DNA from: Impatiens glandulifera
Taxonomy: Eukaryota > Streptophyta > Magnoliopsida > Ericales > Balsaminaceae
DNA: 64,000 nt
Direction: 5' to 3'
Assembly (NCBI RefSeq): GCF_907164915.1
Contig: NC_061862.1
Location: 120,989,533 to 121,053,532, forward strand
Position numbers and translations under genes: made by a program. Position 1 is the stretch's first letter, and each line of letters starts with the position of its first letter. Of the stretch, positions 35,640-45,493 are shown piece by piece. Under the pieces are notes generated by a model. The model saw only the letters and a list, made by a program, of their open reading frames with translations, was not told the origin of the DNA and did no database searches.

Positions 35640-36370
35640 GTGATTAACGGATAGAAATTGAAAAATTGTTTGTAGCGAAGATTTATTCGCGGCGTGTATT
35701 TTCCTCCCACATTCATTCATCATTTTGGTCTTCACATACAAGCGTTGGTGTACTTACATCAGGTGTAAAGTGTCTTCTCATGTAAGGGTTGTGTGTTTCA
35801 CATGTACGTCCACTTAGAATTCATTCAAGCGAAGATTTATTCGCTTCAAATTAGTTCCTCATAATTTGCAATTTTCACTGAACACGAATATATGTTCGCT
35901 TCATTTCATCTATAATTAGATGAATTCATGTGTTTAAAAATTGAAAAAAAAAACATAATTTGCAACTTTATTAAAATATAATATTTATTAATTTTTGTGA
36001 TATGACAACAAAACTGCACACTGTTCCGATTTGATATGTCATGACAGGCTTAATACAGTAATCCATAGATATGAAATGATTTCTTTATAGGGTTTTATAC
36101 GAAAACACACTTCTTTTTTCAATGATGAAATATAATTTCAATACATTTTCGTTCAATGTGGTCGACCTCAAATATGAATATCAAGCGAATAGTATTTCGT
36201 TTCGTAACAATGTTGTGTTTAATATAGAAACTTACAGGCGAATGATTCTTCGTTTTTAAATTCATTAGAGTATGACATGAAAGTGTCAACAATAATATGT
36301 AACTTCAAAGATTGGATGCGACATCATCTTCGTTTTCAAGGGTTTTACAGGCGAAGAAATGTCCGTTCGA
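35640..36370. repeat. Scattered GCGAA...TTCGC palindromes
   Basis: GCGAAGATTTATTCGC occurs near 35677 and AGCGAAGATTTATTCGCT near 35828. Related forms are GAATATATGTTCGC (35886), GCGAATAGTATTTCG (36184) and GCGAATGATTCTTCG (36238). They lie downstream of the DUF7745 ORF, and a similar palindrome array lies upstream of it. Short ORFs here are not supported. Confidence 0.6.
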
Positions 36371-36795
36371 TTTACTGATTAGATACTGTGTAAGGAAGCG
36401 AACAACCAATCGATGGATCAATCTAAGGGGTTTACATGAACAGATCAGTTGTTTTACATTATACTTTGAATTGATCATGACATCCAAATTGCAATCAAAG
36501 AATCAAACATAACGACAATGAGTCGATTTATATCACTCCAGAATAAACTAACTACATAATGTAAAATATAACTTCAGACTATAATCAAACATAACTTCAT
36601 AATATTGTTGAATACACAAAAACATTCCATAATCCGTTTACATAAGTACTGCACAGATTAACCAACAATATAGCTGTTCAACAATACAAATGAAGCTCTA
36701 GTCTGATTCATGAGAGGATGACTCGTCTATCGGTCCTGTCAGCGACACGACCTCATGTTCGATGACGGGTGGAATGTATAGCTGAATGGCTTCGT

Positions 36796-37863
36796 TCACA
36801 GCATTGATCCATCGGTTGGGGATGAAACCGTCAAAGAATTTTCAATTATTGATGCGTACTCAAAGTAAAGATGGTGAGGAGTAAACATGAAGTCCTCCGG
36901 AGGATTGTGTCCATTTGAAGGTAGGGGATTCCGTAGGCCAAATTGTCTGTATATGACAGTTGTGCAGTAGGAGGTAGTTCCCTGAAGGCCCAACAAAATG
37001 ATGAATGGAGAACCCCTCATCTCGTACATCATTTCAGTAAACAGATACCACGGAACAATGAACCTAATTGGGTGAATATCCGAAATAAAATTCGGAGGCA
37101 CGAGTCCATTGACCCTTTGCACTTGTAGATTGGCAAAGGAAGTGTATGGAATTGAAGGACGGGGCAACCAATGCAACTTGTCTAACAACCAGAGGTATAG
37201 AACCAAAGGTGATCCACGGCGAGAATAGTTGTTTTCCTCGGGAACAAATTCGTTAAGACCAATTAATGTCTCAGCAAGTACCAGGCTAGCCAGGTTTGGG
37301 GCGTTTCCCATCAGTGCAGGAACTACCTGCAGGATCCTTTCCGAAGGTCGGCGTCCTGCAGCCGGACATAAAAAAAAATGAGCCAGAACCACAAGCATGA
37401 TCAGTTTGCTTTGTGTGTGGTTGATGGTCCTCTCAGCTCCCTGGACACGCCAAATGTACTCGTCTATGTTTGTCATATTCAGAAATCCATGTTGGAGGGT
37501 AAACAAAAGAGCATCAAACATTGTACATCCATAGAAGCTGTCGCAAATGTGGGCGGCCATATGAGGATCTTGATGGACAGGCAAGATCAGGAGTGCAAGA
37601 CTACCACACCTAAGGATTGAAGCAAAGTCCTCTATCGTCGGGCATATGTGCATTTCCCCAATAACAAAAGAACGAGAGTCCGTATTCCATCTGCTTTGCA
37701 TGTGGGCCATCAGTCCGTCGTTAACGTTTATTCGTAATAGAGGAAGAATCTCATCTACATGATAGACACTAAAAGGGACAGGGTCATCGTTGATCAGACT
37801 TAAGTATCGCTCCAGTTGTTGCTGCGATAAAACAAGCATGTCTGGGTCAATCTCTACATCCAT
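36796..37863 (-). CDS. DUF7745 / plant-mobile-domain-like protein
   Basis: An uninterrupted 355-codon ORF from ATG 37863 to TGA 36796. The order of motifs fits DUF7745 proteins of the plant mobile domain group: LLRINVNDGLMAHMQSRWN, then RSFVIGEMHICPTIEDFASI at about residues 64-83. Next are LVLAETLIGLNEF, a GSPLVLYLWLLDKLHW segment, and LGLQGTTSYCTTVIYRQFG near the end. Such proteins are mostly linked to transposable elements; some plant-mobile-domain proteins act in silencing, but the role here is unknown. A pyrimidine-rich CTCTCACTCTCACT stretch lies 60-115 bp upstream on the coding strand. The ORF is shorter than many family members (450+ residues), so N-terminal exons could be missing. 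A Ulp1-like fragment lies 0.9 kb upstream on the same strand. Confidence 0.7.
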   Translation of the reverse strand: MDVEIDPDMLVLSQQQLERYLSLINDDPVPFSVYHVDEILPLLRINVNDGLMAHMQSRWNTDSRSFVIGEMHICPTIEDFASILRCGSLALLILPVHQDPHMAAHICDSFYGCTMFDALLFTLQHGFLNMTNIDEYIWRVQGAERTINHTQSKLIMLVVLAHFFLCPAAGRRPSERILQVVPALMGNAPNLASLVLAETLIGLNEFVPEENNYSRRGSPLVLYLWLLDKLHWLPRPSIPYTSFANLQVQRVNGLVPPNFISDIHPIRFIVPWYLFTEMMYEMRGSPFIILLGLQGTTSYCTTVIYRQFGLRNPLPSNGHNPPEDFMFTPHHLYFEYASIIENSLTVSSPTDGSML

Positions 37864-38049
37864 CTTATGAGTTTTACACTAAATGACTGAAGGAAAGACA
37901 ACGGTAGATAGAGATTTGGGAAGGAGTGAGAGTGTAATGTGAGAGTGAGAGTGAGAGTGATGGTATGAGAGTGATGATCTTGATACAGCAGTAGTTGAAG
38001 TAATAAATGAGTTTTCATTCTTGAATTGACATCAATACATACCACAGGT

Positions 38050-38575
38050 AGGGGCATTACATGTTGCGAGGATATCTTCGTTTATGAATTGGCAAACATA
38101 TAGTGAAGAAGATATCTTCGTCTCGGATATTAAAAATATGGATTGAACCAAAAAATAACATAAGAAGATATCTTCGTTTAAGATTTTGAAAATGTATAGT
38201 TGCGAGGATATCTTCGTTTATGAATTGGCAAACATATAGTGAAGAAGATATCTTCGTCTCGGATATTAAAAATATGGATTGCACCAAAAAATAACATAAG
38301 AAGATATCTTCGTTTAGGATTTTGAAAATGTATAGTTGCGAGGATATCTTCGTTTATGAATTTAAAAACATATAGTGAAGAAGATATCTTCGTCTCGGAT
38401 TTCCAAAATATGGATTGAACCAAAAATGAACATAAGAAGATATCTTCGTTTATGAATTTCAAAATTTTCAGTTAAGAAGATATTACGGTTGCAAGTTTTT
38501 CAGTTTCATGATGTTGACAATATATCTTCGTTTAAGAATATTAAAACACACAGTTAAGAAAATATCCTCGTTTAT
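38050..38575. repeat. Array of GAAGATATCTTC palindromes (about 136 bp units)
   Basis: Ten or more copies of GAAGATATCTTCGT or GAGGATATCTTCGTT, spaced 35-55 bp apart, are arranged in higher-order units of about 136 bp repeated at least twice. GAAGATATCTTC is a perfect 12 bp palindrome. The array lies between the Ulp1-like fragment and the DUF7745 ORF, upstream of the latter's start. Leftward ORFs in it are repeat artefacts. Confidence 0.85.
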
Positions 38576-38791
38576 GATTTTAAAAAAATCGGTACAAGAA
38601 GACACATCAAACATTAATACATTATAACTCCATACATTAACATCTGAATTGCAGTCCATACATTAAAATCTGAATTGCATTATAATTTATAATTCACTAT
38701 CAAACATCCATACATTAAAAAAATGTGAATTGACCTGTGTAAACATAAGAATTACTGTACAAGTATAATTCCGTATAAGACATACGAATAC

Positions 38792-39208
38792 CTAATATCT
38801 TGATCTAATTGCAGTCTTTAACTTGAACCTATTGACATTGTGCTCAGACATAAGAATTCTGTATAAATATTTTATCCTCAACGTACTCAAAGCTTCTTCG
38901 GCCTTAAAAGAACAAGAGAAAGTATAAGAACATCTAAAATTGTTCAATGTCATCTACTAAAATATGGTATAACACTTACATTATTTTCGTTGATGTCAAT
39001 AGACCAATTCTTCGCCGTTCCTCTATATGTTTCCATATGTCTCATTAAGTATACACCACAGTCTGTCTTGTTTGTTTTGTCTTGCCAGTCCAGCTTTGGG
39101 GCCGTTATCCTGTATTTTTAACCTTGGCAGCCATTCTTTCCATGCCTTGACTTAACAAGAATTTCACAAAACAATCGAGTTGTTTACTCAAAGTGACATA
39201 CTTGTCCA
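38792..39208 (-). pseudogene. Ulp1-like cysteine protease, C-terminal part
   Basis: Two exons are visible: 38980 to the gap at 39209, and 38792-38902, with an intron 38903-38979 (donor GTAAGT, acceptor TTTTAAG). The product reads DKYVTLSKQLDCFVKFLLSQ, then LDWQDKTNKTDCGVYLMRH, METYRG, and ends LRIKYLYRILMSEHNVNRFK before TAG. The DCG motif marks the catalytic cysteine of C48 (SUMO-protease-like) peptidases, which occur often in plant transposons. One base is missing near 39122 and shifts the frame, unless it is an assembly error. The His and Asp of the triad would lie inside the gap. Confidence 0.72.
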
Positions 39209-39708
39209 NNNNNNNNNNNNNNNNNNNNNNNNNNNNNNNNNNNNNNNNNNNNNNNNNNNNNNNNNNNNNNNNNNNNNNNNNNNNNNNNNNNNNNNNNNNN
39301 NNNNNNNNNNNNNNNNNNNNNNNNNNNNNNNNNNNNNNNNNNNNNNNNNNNNNNNNNNNNNNNNNNNNNNNNNNNNNNNNNNNNNNNNNNNNNNNNNNNN
39401 NNNNNNNNNNNNNNNNNNNNNNNNNNNNNNNNNNNNNNNNNNNNNNNNNNNNNNNNNNNNNNNNNNNNNNNNNNNNNNNNNNNNNNNNNNNNNNNNNNNN
39501 NNNNNNNNNNNNNNNNNNNNNNNNNNNNNNNNNNNNNNNNNNNNNNNNNNNNNNNNNNNNNNNNNNNNNNNNNNNNNNNNNNNNNNNNNNNNNNNNNNNN
39601 NNNNNNNNNNNNNNNNNNNNNNNNNNNNNNNNNNNNNNNNNNNNNNNNNNNNNNNNNNNNNNNNNNNNNNNNNNNNNNNNNNNNNNNNNNNNNNNNNNNN
39701 NNNNNNNN
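39209..39708. other. Assembly gap (500 N)
   Basis: 500 N that hide the N-terminal and central exons of the Ulp1-like gene. ORFs spanning it have no meaning. Confidence 1.
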
Positions 39709-40379
39709 AGAAACTAAAGGCACACTCGATACCGATTCCAAAAAGGGTGTAAGAGACAACAACTGATACTAGAACACGCCAAATTTAATATAAGGTATGT
39801 TAGAACTACGTGAGGGTCTGATTCTTACAAATTTGAGGTACGCAAATTTATAAGATACGTAGGCAACTCGAAAGTGTGTGACCCTAATTTTTTTTAAAAT
39901 TAATTTTTCATAAGCCTTACAAGGACCTAATGCACAGCCCAACACGACATGACCTGTTGGCACAACACGACACAACACAACATGGACCAACATATTAGGC
40001 TGAGCCGAGATATTTTACTGTTAGGCACGATACAGACATAACACACGAGGCACAACACGACATGTATCACTATTTGACAAGTCGAGATGGGTTGGACCGG
40101 CTGGTGCCGTTCTCTCTATATACAATTCTTTTCATCGTTAATTTTATATAAAAATATTTTTATCTTTCTCCTCTCGTATTTATATATTTTTTCCAACTAA
40201 TCATATAAAATATATTTTTTTTATTAATAATTTTTATATTTATAAATTTAATATATAATTTAATTTATATAAATATATAACACTATAATGTATATAAAAA
40301 AAGTTCTTATAAATGCTAATATTAATTTCTCTTCTCTATTTTTCTTTTCTCTTATATAATATATATTATATATAATTTC
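39709..40379. other. Retroelement 3' UTR-like and hAT-like scraps
   Basis: 39780-39890 contains AACTACGTGAGGGTCTGATT and GATACGTAGGCAACTCGA, phrases I associate with the 3' untranslated part of Tat-type gypsy elements. 39900-40110 repeats ACACGACA and GGCACAACACGACA motifs like hAT subterminal sequence. The rest is AT-rich. No gene. Confidence 0.35.
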
Positions 40380-40570
<191 letters not shown>

Positions 40571-40934
40571 GACAAAGACCTACATCTTATAAATTGAATA
40601 ATCTAAAATTTTAGAAATATATAACAAGCTCTAACACAGCTAATTGAGTTTTTCTTTTTATTAATTTTTTTTTCTAATTAATATTTTTTTTCTCTAATAA
40701 CCCCTTTTTCTATATATAATAAAGTGAATAATAATAACTAATTTCTCTTATATATTTATTATATTAATTTTTTTATGTCTCTTAATTAATTTATTTATCT
40801 CTCATTCTATATACATATTATATATTCTCATTAATTATTAATTTTATTTTTATTATATATATTTTTCTCTTTAATCATATAAAATATATATGGTCCCATC
40901 AATTATTCATATATATAAATTTATAAATATAATA

Positions 40935-41290
40935 GTAACCCCGAAAAAACCCCCACATTTTGAGTATGTTTCCAGTGAAAAGTACGAGGCTCGAGAAGTT
41001 TAACTTCGGTTTGTGTGTCATAAATTTTCTTTTAAATAAATATTATTTTTAAAAGACATCACTTATTCTTGACAGCCTTTTAAAATTAATTAAAGTAATT
41101 AGTTTTGGGAGTTCAATTTTAAATAATCTGGGGATTTATCAAATTACAATTTGATTTAAAAATCTATTAGTTTAAATTAATTAAACAAAATTAATTTAAA
41201 AGATTATTTATTTTGAAGCTGAGTCGCCAACTGGTTTTTGAAATCAATAAAAGTTATAATGCGTATAAAATCGTATTGACTAGTATTTTT
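40935..41290 (+). repeat. LTR/leader-like segment shared with 28.1-28.5 kb
   Basis: Matches 28100-28490 in inverted orientation. It starts GTAACCCCGAAAAAACCCCC and contains GAGTCGCCAACTGGTTTTTG. It lies just left of the gypsy protease, so gag is missing between this leader and pol. Confidence 0.6.
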
Positions 41291-41315
41291 TTTAGTTCAT
41301 ATTTAAACAGTCCTC

Positions 41316-43890
41316 AATGAGTTAAGAAAGGTCAATTTCTCTACCAACACCACTCTTAAAGAACTAGTAGGGATCATATCCGCTAGTTCGCAACACAACA
41401 TGATCAACATTCAAGACAAGGATCTTCCATCAACCGAATCAAACAATGATAAAGCCCTTTACATTTTTATACAAATGAAGGGAAAGACTGTTTTGATGGT
41501 CTTAATAGACAATGAATCCGCTCTCAACAGATGTTCTTGGCGGACTCTTGAGAAGATTGGAGTATCCCGAGACAGGATCAAACCATCTAACCTGTGTGTT
41601 AGAGGTTTTGACAGCTCTCGCCATGAGATAATGGGTTGCCTCAAGTACACCGCCCGAGTGGCCGGCATACCATTCCAAGTTGACTTTTGTGTCATCAACA
41701 TGCAGTCTTCCTTTAACTTGATCTTAGGAAGACCATGACTGCATCAAGCCAAGGATTTAACGTCTACTCTACACCAAAACCTCAGGTTCATCTCCAACGA
41801 TCAAGTTATCACAATCAATGGCGTAACTCACACCACAACTGTCATTGGGCCTACCCATATTCACATCCTTAAGGTTAAACTAAGCAGATTTGAGATATGT
41901 CTAATCGTCTCAGAAGGTAAGGACTCATCCAAACCAACTTACTTTAGTATGTTTAGCCTCTCCTCCATTAGAATGATGCACAAAATTGGATAGTTCCCTA
42001 ACATGGGTTTAGGTCGAACGCCAATAGCATGCCATCATCCCACAACCCTGTTGTAACATGGATTGCCACGGTCTAAGATATGTCCATATAGGATTCGAAG
42101 AAATCCTCTAGGAGAGAATATCCAAACGACGCATAGGTGTTCCACCAACCTTGAATGAATAGTTCATCTACGAGGGATAAAGCACTCTATGTTTTGAATT
42201 TTCTGAACCCTTTACCAATTTAGATTTATAGAGACTTTTACTAGGTCTCAAATATTTTTCAGATTGTCCTCATAATCCTAACCCTTCTGTTTGTATGATT
42301 AGGAAAAGAACGGACTATTGGCGGGACGCCCTGGAAAACTTGGCTCGGATTCCCAAGACTTCTTATTCAGCTCAAGAAGCTAGCTCTTCCGATCATCAAA
42401 GAACTGACTTCTTTTCAACAGTCGATACCGTGATCGACAAAAATAGAACTCTTTCTCCTCTCATGTGTAGAGAGACGTTAAATACTATACATTGTAAGAA
42501 ACTTAAGAACATTAATATTGTTAGATCACCTTTTCTTACATGTAATAAACCCATCGATGTAACACAAGAAGTAGACTTCAAATCTATGAGTAAAAATGAT
42601 ATTTTATTTTACTCTAACTTAAACTTCGAAACAAAACAGTTCTTCGAAACTGAGGATGGGATTGTCTCCTCCGCGAAAAAGACAATTAAAATTATTTTAA
42701 ACACAGTCGATGATCCTCAGATCATACTAATCGACCAAAGTTTAAACCCACGAGAACGTCTGGAGATAGTTGAGCTAATGAAAGTCAACAAAAACGTCTT
42801 CGCCTAGTCATATAAGAACATGCCATGCATTGATCCAAAAATCACACGATATCACATTCCTCTATATCCTGACGATAAGCCAGTAAAGAAAAAGCTCATA
42901 CGGATGAAAGAGGAAGTCGTGAATAAAATACGAGAAAAAGTCTAAAAGCAACTTGAATATGGAATATCCTACCTAGATAGCTAACGTAATTCTTGTCCTA
43001 AAGAAATATGGGAAACTACGCGTGTGTGTAGATTATCGGGATCTGAATAAGGTCAGCCCTAAAGATCACTTCCCGCTACCACACATCGACATATTAGTTG
43101 ACCATGTTGCCGGTCATGAACTATTTTTATTCAGGAATGGATTTTTAAGATACAACCAAATCCTATGGCCCCGCAAGACAAGGAAAACACCACATTTATA
43201 ATAGAAATATGCACCTTCTATTATACGGTCATGCCTCTCGGTCTTAAGAATGCGGGAGCCACCTATCAAAGGGCAACCACCACGATCCTTCATGACATGA
43301 TCCACAAGGAAGTGGAAGTATATGTCGACGATATGATTGTCAAATCAAAGGATCGAAAAGGACATGTCCCAAACCTTGAGAAATTCCTACAACGAATTAG
43401 GAAAATTTCAACTAGGACTCAACCTAAAGAAACGTACATTTAGAGTCACAACTAGTAAAATACTAACTTCTTTATCACATAAAGGGGCATTGACGCTGAT
43501 CCCTTTAAGATAGAAATAATCACAGATATCCATAGATTTTTCAGTAAAATCTAATACATTAGCCGATTCATCAACAAGCTTACTATGACATACGATCCGT
43601 TGTTTAAGCTGCTGAAGAAAGACCTAAAGTTTGTATGGGATAAAGACTGTCAACAAGTATTTGACTAAATCAAGGATTATTTAAAATCCCCTCTCATATT
43701 TATGCCGCCCAAAATTGGCATTCTCTCATCCTATATCTTACTGTAACAGACACATCCATGAGAAGCCTGTTGGTTCAAAAAAACAAGGACAAACTCAAAA
43801 TGGCTGGGTCACTAAAAGATTGATACACTAGCTAGGTCATCAGTAAGAGGATGACTGCGTGTGAACTTAATTACACTCTAAATGAGAAAA
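41316..43890 (+). pseudogene. Gypsy protease, RT and start of RNase H
   Basis: The protease ORF 41400-41738 contains VLIDNESALN, where an active protease has D-[ST]-G or D-N-G; the Gly is replaced by Glu. It runs to INMQSSFNLILGRP, where a TGA stands at the expected Trp. ORF 42295-42807 is the linker ending IVELMKVNKNVFA. RT follows with LRVCVDYRDLNKVSPKDHFP and the catalytic VYVDDMIVKS (near 43320), broken by frameshifts (near 43140) and stops. RNase H starts with VTDTSMRSLLVQ and ISKRMTACELNYT, and is cut at 43890 by the Copia-type element. Confidence 0.85.
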
Positions 43891-45320
43891 TAATAAGATC
43901 GATGTAATCAATAGAGACGGGGTCTAACTATTAATGATAACTTCTGGAAAACGGTTTGATAGAAATCCTATTAGAGATTAATATCACTTTCTATTCTTCA
44001 CAAACCCTTGCAAACTCTTGAAGCGATTCAAGTGCGGAAACGTTTGCTCAGGTTTGAAGCTAAGAACCAATGAGAGAAGGAAAGACAAAATGAAAAAGAC
44101 ACAGCAAGTTGTTTATGGATGTTTAGAGCAAACTCTCCTATGTGACTCCTTCTTCCAACCATCGGAAAGATTCACTATACTTCTTTGAATCAAATACAGT
44201 TTACTGGCTAGCTAACTGTTGAACAGAATAGGCTCTGTTCAACTTACAATACGATTAAGATTATTTCTCAGCTACACAGATTTTGATTCTCTCTTGAACT
44301 TGAAAATGTACAAATCAGAAAGTACTAGAGTATGAGATTGATAGTAAGTAGGGCTTGTGAAATCAGTAAGTCTGGTACGCTTGTAAAAATTTGTTACACT
44401 ATTTGGTATGTCGACCGTTGTCCTTGAGGATCTATATATAGAAGAAAGACACCAACGGTCGAATCTTCTAGATGGACACGTGGCAAGCGACCATTGGAAA
44501 GCCTCCATAGTACAAGAGTACAATAGGCTCTATGCACAAGGATCGTGGCCGTACCGAACTGGTAGTGTGCTGGATATTCTTCTGGAAATGTCCTTTACTA
44601 AACAAGTAGTTAGAGGAATATTCACGTACATGGCATTCATTCATTGGATACAAATAGCTGGCATACCGGTCTTCACAAATGAGTGGAGCAGGAGTAGCGT
44701 ACAACTAATTGATCGTGGGTAGACGGATGCTAACTTCAAGCAGCTGCTGAAGCGAGGCATTAGACGTGCTCCAATATACTACAAAGTCTAAGGAAGTTAG
44801 ACGGCAACGTCTAATAGCGAGATCCATTAGACCACCAAGTCTAATGGAGTTAGACTACATGTCTAACTACGTATCTGTTAGACTACACGTCTAACTATGT
44901 ATCTGTTAGACTGCACGTCTAACTACGTATCTGTTAGACTGCACGTTTAACTACGTATCTGTTAGACTGTACGTCTAACTACGTATTTGTTAGACTGCAC
45001 GTATAACTACATATCTGTTAGACTTCATGTCTAACTACGTATCTGTTAGACTGCACGTCTAACTACGTATCTGTTAGACTGCACGTCTAACTACGTATTT
45101 GTTAGACTGCACGTTTAACTACGTATCTGTTAGACTGTGTATCTGTTAGACTGCATGTCTAACTAGCAATACGTCTAATTAGCCTATTTCAAACCAAGTC
45201 TATCTTAATATATTTTTGATGCACCTGCACAAAAACAATTAGACGACTTAGCTTCATTCTTATCAAAGTTTTACTAATACATCATTAAAATAATGTCAGT
45301 CAAAATAATTTGACCCAACA
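43891..45320 (-). repeat. 3' LTR of the Copia-type element
   Basis: On the minus strand it begins TGTTGGGTCAAATTATTTTG at 45320, right after the polypurine-like CCAAAAGTGGGAAAT. Length is 1430 bp. A TATA-like CTATATATAGATCC lies at 44428-44441. Upstream of it, in U3, is an array of about 28 bp hairpin repeats. The other end has decayed from TGATAGGATC to TAATAAGATC. Confidence 0.85.
44849..45164. repeat. 28 bp hairpin repeat array in 3' LTR
   Basis: About eleven units of GTTAGACTGCACGTCTAAC + TACGTATCT. Each unit contains GTTAGAC and its inverse GTCTAAC around a 5 nt TGCAC loop. The array lies in U3, upstream of the LTR TATA box. Confidence 0.9.
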
Positions 45321-45493
45321 ATTTCCCACTTTTGGATGATGTTAAAACTTTGCACAATTAATAAGATAAGATAATCACCCATCAAATTAAAATAAGAATG
45401 ACATTAGTTCACAAACTTCAAGTGTAAGTTCCAAAAACCAAATTCAAAAACCAAGTTCAGAAACCAACAAAAGATAATTTAAAAGAAAAGAGA

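Noticed and set aside
36943..37620. Plus-strand ORFs opposite the DUF7745 gene
   Set aside because: Antisense shadows of the intact 355-codon ORF.
38057..38462. Leftward ORFs with repeated INEDIFATIHF-like peptides
   Set aside because: They fall in the palindrome array and have no homologue I know. The array, not the ORF, is the feature.
29526..40113. The two GTCGTG-rich clusters as ends of one 10.6 kb hAT element
   Set aside because: Both look like hAT subterminal sequence, but I could not define matching termini or an 8 bp duplication.
44408..44722. ORF beginning MSTVVLEDLYIEE in the Copia-type LTR
   Set aside because: It lies in LTR sequence across the TATA region; the copy in the other LTR is disrupted, so there is no sign of conservation.
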